From: JBEKYH01 sp049511115
Lineage (GTDB): Bacteria; Planctomycetota; Phycisphaerae; Tepidisphaerales; Tepidisphaeraceae
DNA length: 6,201 nucleotides
Reading direction: 5' to 3'
Assembly (NCBI GenBank): GCA_049511115.1
Contig: JBEKYH010000321.1
Coordinates: forward strand, 1 to 6,201
A model generated the notes under the pieces. It saw only the letters and a list, made by a program, of their open reading frames with translations, ran no database searches and was not told the origin of the DNA. Positions 1-5,183 of the stretch are shown here, one piece after another. Both the position numbers and the translations under genes were made by a program. Position 1 is the stretch's first letter; each line of letters starts with the position of its first letter.

Positions 1-629
1 CGGGAATTTTCAACCATTCCGGCGGCACGAACACAACGGGCAGTCTTCAGTTAGGTAATACCGGCAATGGCGCCTACTTCCTTAGCGGTGGGACTCTAGC
101 CGTCACTGGACCCATTACGATTGGTACCCAGGGTGGCACAGGCAACTTATTCATTGCCAATGTCACGGCCACCGCCGCAAGCGTGACCAATAGCAACGGC
201 GACATTTCCCTGGCTGGCGCAAATGACTCCAACTCCGCCGGCGATCTGACTATCACAGGCGACTACACGCAGTGCGCCACGGCCGAACTCGACGTAGGCA
301 TCGGTGGTGCGAACGCTGGCACAGAGTACTCAGTTGTGGCTGTCGGCGGGAACGCAACTCTGGACGGCACTTTGGGTATCGACTTGGAAAACGGCTTCAC
401 GTCTCCATTCGGCCAAACCTTTGAAATAATCGACGCCGGGTCGCTGACGGGGACATTCTCCAAGGTCAACTCACCATACCAGTTGGAGATGGATTACACG
501 TCCACGGGCTTATTCATCACCTTTGTGCCGGAGCCTTCGGGTATCGGATTATTGGCGTTGGCAGCCGGCCTACTTCTCCGCCGTCGGCGACCGAATACAA
601 TCCTATCACATTCGATTCGGTCCATATGA
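1..629 (+). CDS. PEP-CTERM sorting domain surface protein, C-terminal part (5' end outside window)
   Basis: The reading frame beginning at base 3 is open from the window edge to TGA at 627-629, giving about 208 residues; the true start lies upstream, so the internal GTG at 183 is probably not the start. The protein is rich in Gly, Thr, Asn and alternating hydrophobic residues, as in beta-helical or autotransporter-associated beta-strand-repeat proteins. Its last third (LDVGIGG, then ATLDGTLGIDL, then GQTFEIIDAGSLTGTF) resembles the usual end of that class. It closes with VPEP (525-536), a hydrophobic segment and four arginines (579-590), which is the three-part PEP-CTERM signal. In this family the signal targets the exported protein to an exosortase that cleaves near PEP and anchors or releases it at the surface. 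An unusual 12-residue tail follows the arginines. The region looks less GC-rich than its neighbours. The PEP-CTERM call is firm; the role of the protein is unknown. Confidence 0.87.
   Translation, partial: GIFNHSGGTNTTGSLQLGNTGNGAYFLSGGTLAVTGPITIGTQGGTGNLFIANVTATAASVTNSNGDISLAGANDSNSAGDLTITGDYTQCATAELDVGIGGANAGTEYSVVAVGGNATLDGTLGIDLENGFTSPFGQTFEIIDAGSLTGTFSKVNSPYQLEMDYTSTGLFITFVPEPSGIGLLALAAGLLLRRRRPNTILSHSIRSI
525..590 (+). other. PEP-CTERM sorting signal (coding motif)
   Basis: This stretch encodes VPEPSG, then a short hydrophobic helix of mostly Leu, Ala and Gly (GLLALAAGLLL), then RRRR. That is the three-part architecture recognised by exosortase (EpsH/XrtA-type) systems. The Pro-Glu-Pro codons are at 528-536 and the Arg codons at 579-590. 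Confidence 0.88.
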
Positions 630-743
630 AATTGGTCTTGCAAAAAGAACCGTCAATCCCCTCCGCAAAAAAGCGCCCAATTCTGTCTAGAACTGTCCAA
701 CTCGCGGCCAGGGAACGGCGGCCCCGGCGATTCAACCGCTTAT

Positions 744-773
744 TTGGTTGCGAAATTACCACGGGGCTATATC
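744..773 (+). promoter_or_regulatory. Weak candidate sigma70-type promoter for greA
   Basis: TTGGTT at 744-749 and TATATC at 768-773 are separated by 18 bp. They match the -35 (TTGACA) and -10 (TATAAT) consensus only partly. If used, transcription would start near 780, so the hairpin at 786-831 would be the first structure in the greA leader RNA. This is the best match I found by eye in the 630-852 gap, which holds no convincing gene, but such matches arise often by chance. Confidence 0.25.
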
Positions 774-785
774 ATTTGGGCAGTG

Positions 786-831
786 AAACGCACTTTCGCC
801 ACCGCGCCGATTGGCGCGGTGGCTCGCGTTT
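786..831 (+). promoter_or_regulatory. Strong hairpin in the greA leader
   Basis: The core is a perfect 11-bp inverted repeat, GCCACCGCGCC (798-808) and GGCGCGGTGGC (813-823), around a GATT tetraloop. AAACGC (786-791) and GCGTTT (826-831) can pair outside it across a small asymmetric internal loop, giving 17 bp in all. It ends 9 nt before the greA Shine-Dalgarno. No T-run follows on either strand, so it is not a classical intrinsic terminator. It could be a leader-RNA regulatory structure, a transcription pause site, or the end of the upstream transcript. Confidence 0.6.
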
Positions 832-840
832 ATGGAGTAT

Positions 841-845
841 TGGAG
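841..845 (+). promoter_or_regulatory. greA ribosome binding site (decides the start)
   Basis: TGGAG at 841-845 sits 7 nt before the ATG at 853, a standard Shine-Dalgarno distance. The in-frame alternatives (TTG at 811, inside the hairpin, and ATG at 832) have no comparable upstream motif, so 853 is preferred. Confidence 0.65.
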
Positions 846-852
846 CGCGGTT

Positions 853-1326
853 ATGCAGTTTGTGAGTGCATCGGAAAAAGTCGAGATGGAGCGGAAGCGC
901 GAGGAGCTTTACAAGGCGCAGATCGACGTGCAGGACCGCATCCGCAAGGCGGCGGCGCTGGGCGACTTATCAGAGAACGCCGAATATCACTTCGCCAAGG
1001 AGGAAAACCGCTCCATTCAAAAGCAGTTGGCCGAGCTGGAGGCGAAGCTGAGGAATGTTTCGGTGGTGGCCACGGACAATGTTCCGGAAGACGTGGTCTT
1101 CATCGGGCATACCGTCAAGCTGCTGGATTTGGACGATGACAGCGAACAACTCGTCCGCATCGTCGGCGAGGCGCAGGGACCCAGCAGCGCCGACGGCGAC
1201 GTGCTTTCCGTCAGCGCGACAAGTCCGATGGGGGATGCCCTGATCAAGGCGCGGGTGGGAGATACAGTAAAAGTGCGAGCGCCGCGGGGGACGATGGAAT
1301 TCAAGATTCTGGAAATTGTTCAGTAG
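853..1326 (+). CDS. greA: Transcription elongation factor GreA
   Basis: The 157-residue product is almost exactly the usual GreA length (158 in E. coli). GreA inserts its coiled coil into the secondary channel of RNA polymerase and stimulates cleavage of backtracked transcripts, rescuing stalled complexes. Residues about 8-75 are charged and helical and carry the signature GDLSENAEY at residues 37-45. D38 and E41 correspond to the acidic tip residues that coordinate the catalytic Mg2+ in known Gre factors. The loop sequence favours GreA over GreB. Residues about 80-157 form the FKBP-like C-terminal domain, with recognisable blocks HTVKLLDLDDDSEQLVRIVG, SPMGDALIKARVGD and a closing EFKILEI. 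The start at 853 is chosen on its Shine-Dalgarno and on length; an upstream TTG (811) or ATG (832) would add 14 or 7 atypical residues. The gene appears monocistronic and convergent with the polysaccharide operon. Codons tend to end in G, unlike the C-ending codons of the minus-strand genes. Confidence 0.94.
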   Translation: MQFVSASEKVEMERKREELYKAQIDVQDRIRKAAALGDLSENAEYHFAKEENRSIQKQLAELEAKLRNVSVVATDNVPEDVVFIGHTVKLLDLDDDSEQLVRIVGEAQGPSSADGDVLSVSATSPMGDALIKARVGDTVKVRAPRGTMEFKILEIVQ

Positions 1327-1444
1327 CGGAAATTCCCAACGAAAAATCAGTGAGCGTGGTGCGCGATCAAATGAGCGGTTGTTGCGCGGACGGCGTCGCG
1401 TTGCGCGAAGGGTAATCTGGATCGTGATTAATCCGCGCGCTCGG

Positions 1445-1505
1445 GTAGGGTGGGTGTACTCGCCCACCGTTTGACGCGAGCGGTGGGCGAGTACACCCAC
1501 CCTAC
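1445..1505. repeat. Perfect long palindrome, 25-bp arms, REP-like
   Basis: The arms at 1445-1469 and 1481-1505 are exact reverse complements over 25 bp with an 11-nt loop (1470-1480). The left arm begins GTAGGGTGGGTGTACTCGCC. Read as plus-strand RNA, the loop TTTGACGCGAG can add four more pairs, two of them G-U, to leave a 3-nt ACG loop; read as minus-strand RNA the G-U positions become A-C mismatches. It sits 118 nt from the greA stop and 122 nt from the glycosyltransferase stop, so it is centred between convergent genes. The GTAGGGTGGG ends resemble dispersed palindromic repeats I recall from many bacterial genomes, but copy number cannot be seen from one window. It may act as a two-way terminator or transcript-stabilising end. 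Confidence 0.85.
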
Positions 1506-1521
1506 GCCGGAAGGCTCCGGC
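1506..1521. repeat. Small hairpin abutting the long palindrome
   Basis: GCCGGA (1506-1511) and TCCGGC (1516-1521) are exact reverse complements around an AGGC loop. The hairpin begins at the very next base after the 25-bp-arm palindrome, so the two may belong to one composite repeat. Confidence 0.5.
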
Positions 1522-1545
1522 AATTGGCGCGGATCCTCACCCCAA

Positions 1546-1581
1546 CCCTCCCCCTGAGTAAATCTGAGTAGATGGGGAGGG
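1546..1581. repeat. G/C-rich hairpin with internal direct repeat
   Basis: CCCTCCCC (1546-1553) pairs exactly with GGGGAGGG (1574-1581). The 20-nt loop holds a direct repeat of CTGAGTA (1554-1560 and 1564-1570). The flanking CCTCACCCCAACCCTCCCCC (1535-1554) resembles a family of dispersed C-rich repeats known from diverse bacteria; that comparison is from memory. It lies 46 nt downstream of the distal glycosyltransferase stop on the minus strand, so it could end the operon transcript, although no strong T-run follows. Confidence 0.5.
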
Positions 1582-1627
1582 GATAAGAACGACGGCGAAG
1601 GGCGCCGCGCAGCGGGGTTACACGCGA

Positions 1628-2797
1628 TCAATTGCCGGCGAGCAGGCGATCGTACAGGTCCATGGTCTGCGCGGCGGTGCGCTGGATCGTGAAGAGGTCC
1701 CGCGCCCGCTGGCGGGCTTTTTGTCCCATGGCCTCTGAGAGGGCAGTGTCGCCGAGGATGCGGCAAACCGCATCGGTCATGGCGTGCGGATCGTTCATGG
1801 GGACCAGCAGGCCGGTCTGGCCATCGGCGACGACTTCGGGGATGCCGCCGCCGTTGGTGGCGACGACGGGTTTGGCGGCGGCCATTGCCTGAACGACGAC
1901 CTGGCCGAAGGGTTCGCCGGTGATGGAGGCGTGAACGAGAAGATCGAGCTGAGCGAGGAGGGCGGGGATGTCGCGGCGGAAGCCGGTGAATTCGGTGATG
2001 GGTGCGATGCCGAGGGAGTCGGCGAGCTGGTGGAGGCGGGATTCGTAATCGGTTTCGCCGAAGAGGGGGGAGCCGATGATCTGGAAAGTCACGCCGGGGA
2101 TGCGGTTTTTTATTTCGGCGGCGGCTTGCAGGAAGACGTGTTGGCCTTTCCATTCGGCGAGGCGGCCGATGATGCCGACGCGCGGAGGACCGGCGCGCTC
2201 GCGCGGAGCGATCGCTAAATATTCGGAGAGGTCCAGGCCCGAGTAGATGACCGAGCCGAGGGCGGGGTCGGTGGTGAGGGTCGCCAGTGTCGCGTTGGAG
2301 TTGGCGACGATGTGGTGTGGCAGGTAGTGCGAGAAAACTCTGACCAGCCGGGCGGCGGTGGGGGAGAGATAGTCTTCGGAGATGCGGTCGCGCAGATGCC
2401 AGACGACCGGGCGGCGCGCGAGCCGCGCGGCGATGCCGCCGAGGAGATTGGCCTTGAGGGAATTGGTGTGAACCAGGTCGGCCCGCGTGGCGCGGATTAA
2501 TCGCTTGAGGCGGAAGATGGAGCCGATGGCGGCAGTGGCGGCGCCGCCGCGCAGGAGGGAAGCGCCGCCGAGGGAATCTTTACGCGCTTCCAACAGGGCG
2601 CGGCTGGAGGGGAGGATATGGGTTTCGACGCCGGCTGTTTTGAGTTCGGCGGCGAAGGGGCCGTCAGAAAGCAGGCCGACGATTGGGACGTAGCGATTGG
2701 GATCGAGAGCGCGGACGAGATTGAGCAGGGCGATTTCGCCGCCGGCGAGGACGGAGGTGTGGTCGAGGTAGAGGACGCGGCGCGGCGGCGTATTCAT
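1628..2797 (-). CDS. Glycosyltransferase family 4 (GT-B fold), distal gene of operon
   Basis: The 389-residue product is a full-length retaining GT4 enzyme that would transfer a sugar from a nucleotide donor to a glycan or lipid-linked acceptor at the cytoplasmic membrane face. The N-terminal Rossmann-like domain starts at once (RRVLYLDHT, residues 6-14), with GGE at 19-21, HTNSLKANLLGG at 110-121 and WHLRD at 133-137. The C-terminal donor domain starts near 206 and holds GRLAEWKGQ (211-219), with the family's conserved Arg212 and Lys217. The EX7E position reads EPFGQVVVQ (295-303): the first Glu is present but the second is Gln (CAG, complement of 1889-1891). GGGIPEVV (316-323) follows as usual. 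The start ATG overlaps the acyltransferase stop by 4 nt (ATGA) and has no Shine-Dalgarno, suggesting translational coupling. Sugar specificity cannot be read from sequence. Confidence 0.92.
   Translation of the reverse strand: MNTPPRRVLYLDHTSVLAGGEIALLNLVRALDPNRYVPIVGLLSDGPFAAELKTAGVETHILPSSRALLEARKDSLGGASLLRGGAATAAIGSIFRLKRLIRATRADLVHTNSLKANLLGGIAARLARRPVVWHLRDRISEDYLSPTAARLVRVFSHYLPHHIVANSNATLATLTTDPALGSVIYSGLDLSEYLAIAPRERAGPPRVGIIGRLAEWKGQHVFLQAAAEIKNRIPGVTFQIIGSPLFGETDYESRLHQLADSLGIAPITEFTGFRRDIPALLAQLDLLVHASITGEPFGQVVVQAMAAAKPVVATNGGGIPEVVADGQTGLLVPMNDPHAMTDAVCRILGDTALSEAMGQKARQRARDLFTIQRTAAQTMDLYDRLLAGN
2794..2797 (-). promoter_or_regulatory. ATGA stop-start overlap (translational coupling)
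   Basis: On the minus strand, ATGA holds both the start of the distal glycosyltransferase and the TGA of the acyltransferase. No Shine-Dalgarno-like purine run precedes it, so the second gene is probably translated by ribosomes re-initiating after the first. Confidence 0.75.
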
Positions 2798-4026
2798 CGC
2801 GCCGAGGTTAGTTCAGTTTGCCCAGCGGCGGAAGGAGGGACAGCCGACGCGAGAGGCAAAGGATCCGTCGACGCGACAGTCGGCGCGGCGGCGCGGGCGG
2901 GGAAGATGCGGTCGCGCAGGGTGAGAGCGGGGAATTCGATCAACTTGGCGGCGATGACGCCGACGGCGAGGGCGAGGGCGACATAGGCAGCCATTTCGGC
3001 GGGCCAGAGGATTGAGTCGGGGAGATGCAGCGGGTGATGCTCGATAAGGCGCCGCAGGGGTTCCTGGGCGAAGTCGAGGAACCAGAGGTAGATCGAATAA
3101 CTGTAGAAGCCGATGAAGCCGATCGTTTTGGCGGCGCGGCTGGAAAGCAATTTGCCGGGCAGCGTTTTGTCCAATGGCGTATGAACAGTGACGGTGAGGA
3201 GCAGCCCGTAGCCGAGGTAGAGGAGAGTGTAGCCCACAGTGCAGACGAAAGCCGAGCCGGCATCGAAGAAGAACATGGGAGCAATAAGAACGGCGGCGAG
3301 AATGAGCAGGGGGGCGCGATGGGCGGAGAAGCGGGCGAGGCGTTCAGTGTGGAAATGGTGAGCGTAGGCGAGGAAGACGCCGAAGAAGAGGCCGTCGACG
3401 CGGAGGTGCGTTTCGCCCATGCGCCAATCGCCGCCGGGATGGAGGAAGACAACGGCGAGGCGGAGGCCGAGGCAGAGGATGGCTATAACCGCCGCCAACA
3501 TTGGCACGGCGCTGACGGCGCGATTATCGCCGGGGCGGAGTTTGAGGAGGAGCAAAAGCAGCAGCGGCAGGAGCAGGTAGAAATGTTCCTCGACGGCGAG
3601 TGACCAGGTGTGGCCGCGGATGGTGCCGAGGTAGTTTTGGAGATGGATGAGATTGGGGAGGATTTTGATGAGGGCGGATCGCGCGCCGTTGTGGTGGGCG
3701 TATTGCAGGAAAACGTAGGCCAGCAACGCAAAATAGCCGGGCCAGATCTTTAACCCGCGGCGGATGAGAAAGCGCGGGATGTCGAGGCGGCCGGTTTTTT
3801 TGATTTCCTTGAGAAGCAGGCCGCCGACGAGAAAGCCGCTGAGGACGAAAAATAAATCGACGCCGGTCCAGCCGAAACGGGCGAGAGGGGCTGCGATGGG
3901 CCGGAACATGCCGGCGGCGTCGGGCGAAACCAGCGTGTGGAAAAAGAGGACAAGAAGAATGGCGATGCCGCGGAGGAAGTCGAGCTGGGGCACGCGATTT
4001 TTTTGAGACGTGTCAGTGGTAATCAT
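2794..4026 (-). CDS. Membrane O-acyltransferase, acyltransferase family 3 (OafA/NodX-like)
   Basis: The 410-residue polytopic inner-membrane protein has the hallmarks of acyltransferase family 3, which moves acetyl or other acyl groups onto cell-surface sugars. Arg19 and His30 form the R-X10-H motif in the first helix (DFLRGIAILLVLFFH). GVDLFFVLSGFL is at 55-66, RRGLKIWPGYF at 89-99, WSLAVEEHFY at 141-150 and LRVDGLFFG at 208-216, all in the expected order. A Leu-rich helix (151-163) and about ten hydrophobic segments follow the family pattern. YSIYLWF replaces the common YSIYLWH. After the last helix a 34-residue Ala/Pro/Ser/Thr-rich tail (377-410) extends the protein. The start lies 7 nt after the upstream glycosyltransferase stop, with no clear Shine-Dalgarno. 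The likely role is O-acylation of the glycan built by the flanking GT4 enzymes; the acyl donor and acceptor are unknown. Confidence 0.94.
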   Translation of the reverse strand: MITTDTSQKNRVPQLDFLRGIAILLVLFFHTLVSPDAAGMFRPIAAPLARFGWTGVDLFFVLSGFLVGGLLLKEIKKTGRLDIPRFLIRRGLKIWPGYFALLAYVFLQYAHHNGARSALIKILPNLIHLQNYLGTIRGHTWSLAVEEHFYLLLPLLLLLLLKLRPGDNRAVSAVPMLAAVIAILCLGLRLAVVFLHPGGDWRMGETHLRVDGLFFGVFLAYAHHFHTERLARFSAHRAPLLILAAVLIAPMFFFDAGSAFVCTVGYTLLYLGYGLLLTVTVHTPLDKTLPGKLLSSRAAKTIGFIGFYSYSIYLWFLDFAQEPLRRLIEHHPLHLPDSILWPAEMAAYVALALAVGVIAAKLIEFPALTLRDRIFPARAAAPTVASTDPLPLASAVPPSAAGQTELTSAR

Positions 4027-4033
4027 AACGGGG

Positions 4034-5167
4034 TCAACCGAGAACTTTCAGGTAAATGTCGTGCATGCGCTGGGCGACGCGCTGCCAGGTGAAATGGGCC
4101 AGCACCTGCTGGCGGCCGATTTCGCCGAGACGGCGCGATTCGCCAGCGTTGTCGCGGAGGAAGCGGATCGCGCCGGCGAGGGCCGCGGGGTCTTGCTCGG
4201 GGACGACCAGGCCCGCCGCGCCGATGACATCGGGGATCGCGCCCGAGCGGGTTCCGATGATCGGCGTGGCGCAGGATTGAGCTTCGATGAGGACGCGGCC
4301 GAATTGCTCCTTCCAGCTTGGGGTCGTGCGCGAGGGGAGGATGAGGGCGTCCATGGCGTTCATCAGGGGAGGGAGCTTCTCCAGGGGAAGAGAAGGGATG
4401 ATGCGCAGGCGGTCGCCGAGACCGCGCGATTGGCGCTGCGCTTCGAGCCACGGATTTAGCGGCCCCGAGCCGATCAGGATGAGATTTACGTCCGAGGGGC
4501 AAAGGGCCAGCGCGTCGATGAGATCCGCCAGTCCCTTCTCGGGGACCAATCGGCCGGCGTAGCCGATGACGAAGCCACAGAGGCCGAACTCGCGGCGGCA
4601 GGCGATGCGGTCCAGGGGGCGAAACAGGTCCGCATCGACGGCGTTAGGGACGACCTCGGCCGGGCCGGCGTAGCCTTTATGGCGCAGGACGGCGACCGCC
4701 TCGGCGCTGCGGCCAACGGCGAAGTCGGCGTGGGCGAGCGTGTGGGAGCGGAATTGCTCGAAGGGGGGAGGGAGTTTTTTGTCGATGTTCTGTTCGGTCT
4801 CGGAGACGATTTTTGCCGCGGGAAGCAGGCGTTTTCGCAGGCGGCAGATCTGCACGCTGACCAGGCCCCAGGGTTCCTCCCACACGTCGATCACATCTGG
4901 CTTGAATTCCTGAAGGATGGCGGGGATGGCGGGGTAGTAATGAAGATACGCCTGCGCGGGGCCGGCCCAGGGGAGGCGGACTTTGGCGATCTGGTATTCG
5001 AACGCGGCGGATTTTGGAGCGGTCGCGGCGCGCCATTGGCCGTAGCGCCGCCAGCGGTCGGGGACGAGGACGCGGAGGGTAATGTCGCTGAGCGCGGCGA
5101 GGCCATGGGCTTTGGGCTGGCCCTCGGTGATCGACTGGCAGGTGTGGGAGATAAGGAGGACACGCAT
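4034..5167 (-). CDS. Glycosyltransferase family 4 (GT-B fold), proximal GT gene of operon
   Basis: The 377-residue protein starts directly with the first Rossmann strand, MRVLLISHT, which supports this ATG. The N-terminal acceptor domain includes PDVIDVWEEPWG (90-101) and SETEQNI (122-128). The linker has VVPNAVDADLFRP (172-184), the usual boundary of GT4 enzymes. The donor domain shows GYAGRLVPEKG (202-212) with Arg206 and Lys211, IGSGPL (232-237), and WKEQFGRVLIEA (285-296) containing an intact EX7E pair, E287 and E295, followed by GAIPDVIG (309-316). This is a complete and probably active retaining sugar transferase. It begins 16 nt after the ligase stop and ends 7 nt before the acyltransferase start, so it is an internal operon gene. 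No Shine-Dalgarno precedes it (AATTCCTCGGATTCCC lies before the ATG). It is clearly different from the distal GT4, so the two probably add different residues. Donor and acceptor sugars are unknown. Confidence 0.94.
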   Translation of the reverse strand: MRVLLISHTCQSITEGQPKAHGLAALSDITLRVLVPDRWRRYGQWRAATAPKSAAFEYQIAKVRLPWAGPAQAYLHYYPAIPAILQEFKPDVIDVWEEPWGLVSVQICRLRKRLLPAAKIVSETEQNIDKKLPPPFEQFRSHTLAHADFAVGRSAEAVAVLRHKGYAGPAEVVPNAVDADLFRPLDRIACRREFGLCGFVIGYAGRLVPEKGLADLIDALALCPSDVNLILIGSGPLNPWLEAQRQSRGLGDRLRIIPSLPLEKLPPLMNAMDALILPSRTTPSWKEQFGRVLIEAQSCATPIIGTRSGAIPDVIGAAGLVVPEQDPAALAGAIRFLRDNAGESRRLGEIGRQQVLAHFTWQRVAQRMHDIYLKVLG

Positions 5168-5183
5168 GGGAATCCGAGGAATT

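Larger units (their letters stand above)
1327..1627. other. Gene-free convergent intergenic region with hairpin cluster
   Basis: This 301 bp stretch lies between the stop codons of greA (plus strand) and the distal glycosyltransferase (minus strand). I see no credible gene in it. The half next to greA (1327-1444) shows nothing clear. The second half contains three hairpins in succession (1445-1505, 1506-1521, 1546-1581). No classical hairpin-plus-T-run terminator was found, though both transcripts must end here or read through into the other gene's antisense strand. Confidence 0.7.

Noticed and set aside
811..852. Longer greA starting at TTG 811 or ATG 832
   Set aside because: TTG 811 lies within the hairpin and ATG 832 has no Shine-Dalgarno. 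The start at 853 has TGGAG at 7 nt and gives the standard family length.
626..865. Plus-strand 79-codon frame whose ATG overlaps the PEP-CTERM stop (ATGA)
   Set aside because: There is no Shine-Dalgarno, the composition is Arg-rich and unordered, it runs through the 786-831 hairpin and it overlaps the greA start. The overlap is probably coincidental.
1328..1444. Possible intrinsic terminator directly after greA
   Set aside because: I looked for a GC-rich stem followed by a T-run just after the stop and found none. Short repeats such as TTGCGCG (1382-1388 and 1401-1407) do not form a convincing stem.
970..1500. Minus-strand 176-codon frame opposite greA
   Set aside because: It is antisense to an unmistakable GreA, shows no domain pattern and ends inside the coding region; it is a codon-bias shadow.
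1428..2153. Minus-strand 241-codon frame overlapping the distal GT4 and the palindrome
   Set aside because: It is extremely Arg/Pro/His-rich, as expected from an out-of-frame reading of a GC-rich gene, and it conflicts with a well-supported glycosyltransferase.
3025..3603. Plus-strand 192-codon frame antisense to the acyltransferase
   Set aside because: It is Glu/Ala/Gly-rich, which is the mirror of Leu/Ser/Ala-rich coding on the other strand. The minus-strand frame carries all acyltransferase-3 motifs.
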